A DNA stretch of 64,000 bases. Source: Simmondsia chinensis. Lineage: Eukaryota; Streptophyta; Magnoliopsida; Caryophyllales; Simmondsiaceae. The translations under genes were made by a program, and so were the position numbers. How positions within the stretch are numbered: the stretch's first letter is position 1; every line of letters begins with the position of its first letter. The stretch spans positions 7,654,071-7,718,070 of the forward strand of contig JAGTTD010000024.1 of NCBI GenBank assembly GCA_018398585.1. The letters are read 5' to 3'. This document shows positions 58,322-64,000 of this stretch, piece after piece. The notes under the pieces were generated by a model. It worked only from the letters and a program-made list of their open reading frames with translations, had not been told where the DNA came from and made no database searches.

Positions 58322-59888
58322 GAGTTTACCGCCCGTCCCTGATGCTAGGCGGGACGCACAACCGCCCCTGTGTTAGATGGGGCCAAAAACCGCGGGCTCT
58401 CAAGCTGGTGAGAGTTTACCGCCCGTCCCTAATGCTAGGCGGGAAGCACAGCCGCCCCTGTGTTAGATGGGGCCAAAAACCGCGGGCTCTCAAGCTGGTG
58501 AGAGTTTACCGCCCGTCCCTGATGCTAGGCGGGAAGCTCAACCGCCCCTGTGTTAGATAGGGCCAAAAACCGCGGGCTCTCAAGCTGGTGAGAGTTTACC
58601 GCCCATCCCTGATGCTAGGCGGGAAGCTCAACCGCCCCTGTGTTAGATAGGGCCAAAAACCGCGGGCTCTCAAGCTGGTGAGAGTTTACCGCCCGTCCCT
58701 GATGCTAGGCGGGACGCACAACCGCCCCTGTGTTAGATGGGGCCAAAAACCGCGGGCTCTCAAGCTGGTGAGAGTTTACCGCCCGTCCCTGATGTTAGGC
58801 GGGACACACAACCGCCCCTGTGTTAGATGGGGCCAAAAACCGCGGGCTCTCAAGCTGGTGAGAGTTTACCGCCCGTCCCTGATGCTAGGCGGGACACACA
58901 ACCGCCCCTGTGTTAGATGGGGCCAAAAACCGCGGGCTCTCAAGCTGGTGAGAGTTTACCGCCCGTCCCTGATGCTAGGCGGGACACACAACCGCCCCTG
59001 TGTTAGATGGGGCCAAAAACCGCAGGCTCTCAAGCTGGTGAGAGTTTACCGCCCGTCCCTGATGCTAGGCGGGACGCACAACCGCCCCTGTGTTAGATGG
59101 GGCCAAAAACCGCGGGCTTTCAAGCTGGTGAGAGTTTACCGCCCGTCCCTGATGTTAGGCAGGACGCACAACCGCCCTTGTGTTGGATGGGGCCAAAAAC
59201 CGCGGGCTCTCAAGCTGGTGAGAGTTTACTGCCCGTCCCTGATGTTAGGTGGGAAGCACAGCCGCCCCTGTGTTAGATAGGGCCAAAAACCTCGGGCTCT
59301 CAAACTGGTGAGAATTTACGGCCCGTAGCTGATGTTAGGCGGGATACACAACCGCCCCTGTGTTAGATGGGGCCAAAAACCGCGGGCTCTCAAGCTGGGG
59401 AGAGTTTACTGCCCGTCCCTGATGTTAGGCGGGACGCATAACCGCCCCTGTGTTAGATGGGGCAAAAAACCACGGGCTCTCAAGCTGGGGAGAGTTTACC
59501 GCCCGTCCCTGATGTTAGGCGGGACGCACAACCGCCCCTGGGGCCAAAATCCTCGGGCTCTCAAGCTGGTGAGAGTTTACCGCCCGTCCCTGATGATAGG
59601 CGGGACACACAACCGCCCCTGTGTAAATGGGGCCAAAAGCCGCGGGCTCTCAAGCTGGTGAGAGTTTACCGCCCGTCCGTGATGTTAGGTGGGGCACACA
59701 ACTACCCCTGTGTCAGATGGGGCCAAAAACAGCGGGCTCTCAAGCTGGTGAGAGTTTACCGCCCATCCCAGATGTTAGGTGGGACGCACAACCGCCCCTG
59801 TGTGAGATGGGGCCAAAAACCGCGGGCTCTCAAGCTGGTGAGAGTTTACAGCCCGCCCCTGATGTTAGATGGGACGCATAGTTGCCAG
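57391..59888. repeat. 90-bp minisatellite, about 28 units
   Basis: The unit is GGGCCAAAAACCGCGGGCTC, TCAAGCTGGTGAGAGTTTAC, CGCCCGTCCCTGATGTTAGG, CGGGACGCACAACCGCCCCT, GTGTTAGATG. The middle units (57571-58260) are almost identical and the outer ones are more diverged, as usual for arrays that expand from the centre. A one-base deletion near 58277 shifts the frame. Confidence 0.95.
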
Positions 59889-59929
59889 GCCATTTTTTGC
59901 TTTCTTTTTACAAGAGACACCGAGGCCCC

Positions 59930-62900
59930 ATTGTTTAAAGGTCTGGAGGCACCGAGGCCTTCACATTAGGCGGAAGTCAAGCGGTTCCTTCACATTAGGT
60001 AAAGGGTGACTGCCCATCTTTTCCTTGCTCTTACTCCTCAACCTGAGCAATAAGACCCAGCCTCCATTGTTCAAGGGACTTAGAATACCGAGGCATTGAC
60101 AATAGGGAAAAGCCAGGTGGTTCCTTCACTCTTGGTGAAGAGTGACTGCCCAACTTCTTCTTGCGCTTTCACTTCTACTTATGCAAGAAGACCAAGCCCC
60201 CAATGTTCAAGGGACATAAAATACCGAGGCCTTCACATTAGGTGCAAGATAGGCGGTTCCTTCACTTTAGGTGAAGTGTGACTGCCCAACTTCTTCTTGC
60301 TCTTTCACTTCAACTTGAGCAAGAAGACTAAGCCCCCATTGTTCAATAGACATAGAATACTGAGGCCTTCACATTAGGTGAAAGCCAGGCGGTTCCTTCA
60401 CTTAAGGTGAAGGGTGAACGCCCAACTTCTTCTTGCTCTTCCACTTCAACTTGAGCAAGAAGACCAAGTGCCCTAAGACCAAGACCCCAATATTCAAGGG
60501 ACTTAGAATACGGAGGCTTTCACATCAGGTGAAAGCCAGGCGGTTCCTTCACTCTAGATGAAGGGTGACCGCCCAACATCTGCTTGCTCTTTCACTTCTA
60601 CTTGAGCAAGAAGACCAAGCCCCCATTGTTCAAGGGACCTAGAATACCGAGGCTTTCACATTAGGTGAAAGCCAGGCGGTTCCTTCACTTTGGGTGAAGG
60701 GTGACTGCCCTTCTTCTTGCTCTTTCACCTCTATTTGAGCAAGAAAACCAAGTCCCCATTTTTCAAGGGACCTAGAATACCGAGGCTTTCACATTAGGTG
60801 AAAGCCAGACGGTTCCTTCACATCGGGTGAAGGGTGACCCCCCAACTTCTTCTTGCTCTTTCACTTCTACTAGAGCAAGAAGACCAAGCCCCCATTATTC
60901 AAGGGACTTAGAATACCGAGGCTTTCACACTGGGTGAAAACCAGGCAGTTCCTTCACTTTAGGTGAAGGGTGACCGCCCAACTTCTTCTTGCCCTTTCAC
61001 TTCTACTTGAGCAAGAAGACCAAGCCCCCATTGTTCAAGGGACTTAGAATACCGAGGCTTTCACATCAGGTGAAAGTCAGGCGGTTCTGTCACTTTAGGG
61101 GAAGGGCGACTGCCCAACTTTTCTTGCTCTTTCACTTCAACTTGAGCAAGAATACCAAGCCCCCATTTTTATGGGAACTTAGAATACCGAGGCTTTCACA
61201 TTAGGGGAAAGGCTGGCGGTTCCTTCACTTAAGGTGAAGGGTGACCACCTAACTTCTTCTTGCTCTTTCGCTGCTACTTGAGCAAGAAGACCAAGCCCCC
61301 ATTGTTCAAGGGACTTAGAATACCGAGGCTTTCACATTAGGTGAAAGCCAGGCGGTTCCTTAACTTTAGGTGAAGGGTGACCGCCTAACTTCTTCTTGCC
61401 CTTTCACATCTACTTGAGCAAGAAGACCAAGCCCCCATTGTTCATGGGACTTAGAATACCGAGGCTTTCAGATTAGGTGAAAGCCAGGCGGTTCCTTAAC
61501 TTTAGGTGAAGGGTGACCGCCTAACTTCTTCTTGCCCTTTCACATCTACTTGAGCAAGAAGACCAAGCCCCCATTGTTCATGGGACTTAGAATACCAAGG
61601 CTTTAACATTAGGTGAAAGCTAGGTGGTTCCTTCACTTTAAGTGAAGGGTGACGGCCCAACTTCTTCTCGCTCTTTCACTTCTACTTGAGAAAGAAGACC
61701 AAGCCCCCATTGTTCAAGGGACTTAGAATACCGAGGTCTTTACATTAGGTGAAAGCCAGGGGGTTCCTTCACTTTAGGTGAAGGGTGACCGCCCAACTTC
61801 TCCTTTCTCTTTCACTTCAACTTGAGCAAGAAGACCAAGCCCCCATTGTTCAAAGGACTTAGAATACCGAGGCTTTCACATTAGGTGAAAGCCGGGCAGT
61901 TCCTTCACTTTAGGTGAAGGGTGACCGCCCAACTTCTTCTTGCTCTTCCACTACAACTTGAGCAAGAAGACCAAACCCCCATTGTTCAAGGGACTTCGAA
62001 TACTGAAGCTTTCACATTAGGTGAAAGCCATGCGGTTCCTTCACTTTAGGTGAAGGGTGACCGCCCAACTTCTTCTTGCGCTTTCACTTCAACTTGTTCA
62101 AGATGACCAAGCCCCCATTGTTCAAGGGACTTAGAATACTGGGGCTTACATATTCGGTGAAAGCCAGGCGGTTCCTTCACTTTGGGTGAAGGGCGACCGC
62201 TCAACTTCTTCTTGCTCTTTCACTTCAACTTGAGCAAGAAGACCAAGCCCCCATTGTTCAAGGGACTTAAAATACCGAGGCTTTCGCCTTCCTTCACTTT
62301 AGGTGAAGGGTGACCGCCCAACTTCTTCTTGCTCTTTCACTTCTACTTGAGCAAGAAGACCAAGCCTCCATTGTTCAAGGGACTTAGAATACCGAGGCTT
62401 TCACATTAGGTGAAAGCCAGGCAGTTGCTTCACTTTGGGTGAAGGGTGACCGCCCAACTTCGTCTTGCCTTTTCACTTCAATTTGAGCAAGAAGACCGTG
62501 CCCCCATTGTTCAAAGAATACCGAGGCTTTCACATTAGGAGAAAGCAAGGGGGTTCCTTCACTTTAGGTGAAGGGGGACCGCCCAACTTATTCTTGCTCT
62601 TTCACTTCAACTTGAGCAAGAAGACCAAGCCCCCCTTGTTCAAGGGACTTAGAATACCGAGGCCTTCGCATTAGGTTAAAGCCAGGCAGTTCCTTCACTT
62701 TAGGTGAAGGGTGACTGCCCAACTTCTTCATGCTCTTTCACTTCAACTTGAGCAAGAAGACCAAACCCCCATTGTTCAAGGGACTTCGAATACTGAGGCT
62801 TTCACATTAGGTGAAAGCCATGCGGTTCCTTCACTTTAGGTGAAGGGTGACCGCCCAACTTCTTCTTGCTCTTCCACTTCAACTTGTTCAAGATGACCAA

Positions 62901-64000
62901 GCCCCCATTGTTCAAGGGACTTAGAATACTGGGGCTTACATATTCGGTGAAAGCCAGGCGGTTCCGTCACTTTGGGTGAAGGGCGACCGCTCAACTTCTT
63001 CTTGCTCTTTCACTTCAACTTGAGCAAGAAGACCAAGCCCCCATTGTTCAAGGGACTTAAAATACCGAGGCTTTCGCCTTCCTTCACTTTAGGTGAAGGG
63101 TGATCGCCCAACATCTTCTTGCTCTTTCACTTCTACTTGAGCAAGAAGACCAAGCCTCCATTGTTCAAGGGACTTAGAATACCGAGGCTTTCACATTGGG
63201 TGAAAGCCAGGCGGTTGCTTCACTTTGGGTGAAGGGTGACCGCCCAACTTCGTCTTGCCTTTTCACTTCAATTTGAGCAAGAAGACCGTACCCCCATTGT
63301 TCAAAGAATACCGAGGCTTTCACATTAGGAGAAAGCAAGGGGGCTCCTTCACTTTAGGTGAAGGGGGACCGCCCAACTTCTTCTTGCTCTTTCACTACAA
63401 CTTGAGCAAGAAGACCAAGCCCCCCTTGTTCAAGGGACTTAGAATACCGAGGCCTTCGCATTAGGTGAAAGCCAGGCAGTTCCTTTACTTTAGGTGAAGG
63501 GTGACTGCCCAACTTCTTCATGCTCTTCCACTTCAACTTGAGCAGGAAGAACAAACCTCCACTGTTCAAGGGACTTAGAATACCGAGGCTTTCACATTAG
63601 GTTAAAGAAAGACGGTTCCTTAACTTTAGGTGAAGGGTGACCGCCCAACTTCTTCTTGCTCTTCCACTTCAACTTGAGCAAGATGACCAAGCCCCCATAG
63701 TTAAAGGGACTTAGAATACCGAGGCTTACACCTTAGGTGAAAGCCAGGCGGTTCCTTCCCTTTGGGTTAAGGGTGAACGCCAAACTTCTTCTTGCTCTTT
63801 CACTTCAACTTGAGCATGAAGACCAGGCCCCCATTGTTCAAGGGACTTAGAATACCGAGTCTTTCACATTAGGTGAAAGCCAGGGGGTTCCTTCACTTTA
63901 GGTGAAGGGTGACCGCCCAACTTCTTCTTGCACTTTCACTTCTACTTGAGCAAGAAGACCAAGCCCTCATTGTACAAGGGACTTAGAATCCCGAGCATTT
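59930..64000. repeat. 136-bp tandem array, about 30 units, continuing past the window
   Basis: The unit is CCGAGGCTTTCACATTAGGT, GAAAGCCAGGCGGTTCCTTC, ACTTTAGGTGAAGGGTGACC, GCCCAACTTCTTCTTGCTCT, TTCACTTCTACTTGAGCAAG, AAGACCAAGCCCCCATTGTT, CAAGGGACTTAGAATA. Each unit has three hairpins: GCTTTCAC/GTGAAAGC, CCTTCAC/GTGAAGG and CTTCTTGCTC/GAGCAAGAAG. Scattered units have small deletions. Confidence 0.95.
61971..63550. repeat. Higher-order duplication of 790 bp in the 136-bp array
   Basis: Marker variants recur exactly 790 bp apart: CCAAACCCCC at 61971 and 62761, AACTTGTTCA at 62091 and 62881, and a deleted unit with GGCTTTCGCCTTCC near 62280 and 63070. Each block is about six units with the same internal deletions, so a block was copied as a whole. 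Confidence 0.88.

Noticed and set aside
59930..64000. CRISPR-like regular repeats
   Set aside because: The whole unit is repeated with no unique spacers, and the genome is a plant's. It is a satellite or minisatellite.

Overview
The window is nuclear DNA from a flowering plant, most likely a eudicot. The signs are spliced genes with GT-AG introns, plant-type RINGv, F-box and FAR1/FRS genes, Copia, Ty3-like, LINE, hAT and SINE elements, 5S-rRNA-derived SINEs with a plant 5S sequence, and an AT-rich background. The species cannot be named from the sequence. This is a gene-poor, transposon-dense region: only one gene looks intact, and almost everything else is mobile or tandemly repeated DNA.

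Layout. (1) 1-10.4 kb: a minus-strand RINGv (RING-CH, MARCH-like) membrane E3 ubiquitin-ligase gene. Six exons (681-10086) can be joined with consistent phases; the 3' end is probably outside the window. Its 6.4-kb first intron is a stack of fold-back elements, including a 1-kb palindrome that carries SINE sequence in both arms. (2) 10.4-21.6 kb: MITEs, a Ty3-type LTR/primer-binding-site remnant, several degenerate tandem arrays, a TRIM inserted in a 43-bp array, a LINE remnant with ORF1 but no ORF2, and SINEs. One SINE copy (19916-20166) has an almost complete 5S rRNA head, perfect target-site duplications (TSDs) and an Au-like body. (3) 21.7-24.7 kb: a dead hAT element whose transposase is broken by another of these SINEs. 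(4) 25.4-43.7 kb: a tRNA-derived SINE, then a FAR1/FRS-type pseudogene. Its N-terminal part lies at 25970-27790; its SWIM finger and C-terminal part lie at about 43200-43712. The gap holds an unidentified repeat, which holds a 13-kb Copia element (A, 29397-42444). Element A in turn carries SINEs, MITEs, a hAT element inside a MITE, and a 2.8-kb non-autonomous LTR element with its own ORF. (5) 44.0-55.4 kb: a second Copia family (C), with what looks like organellar DNA in its leader, is cut by a Copia of the same family as A (B, from 47951). The 3' LTR of B is truncated at about 55443. (6) 55.4-64 kb: an F-box pseudogene with a recognisable promoter, flanked by three tandem arrays with periods of 51, 90 and 136 bp. 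The last array runs off the window edge.

There are no operon-like links between the genes. The relations that matter are nesting relations, which give a relative chronology: FRS gene, then the unknown repeat, then Copia A, then MITE, hAT, LTR element and SINE insertions. The most unusual material is the 5S-headed SINE family, the palindromic intron carrying SINE sequence, and the three arrays around the F-box locus, all of which carry a GGCGG/CCGCC inverted pair.
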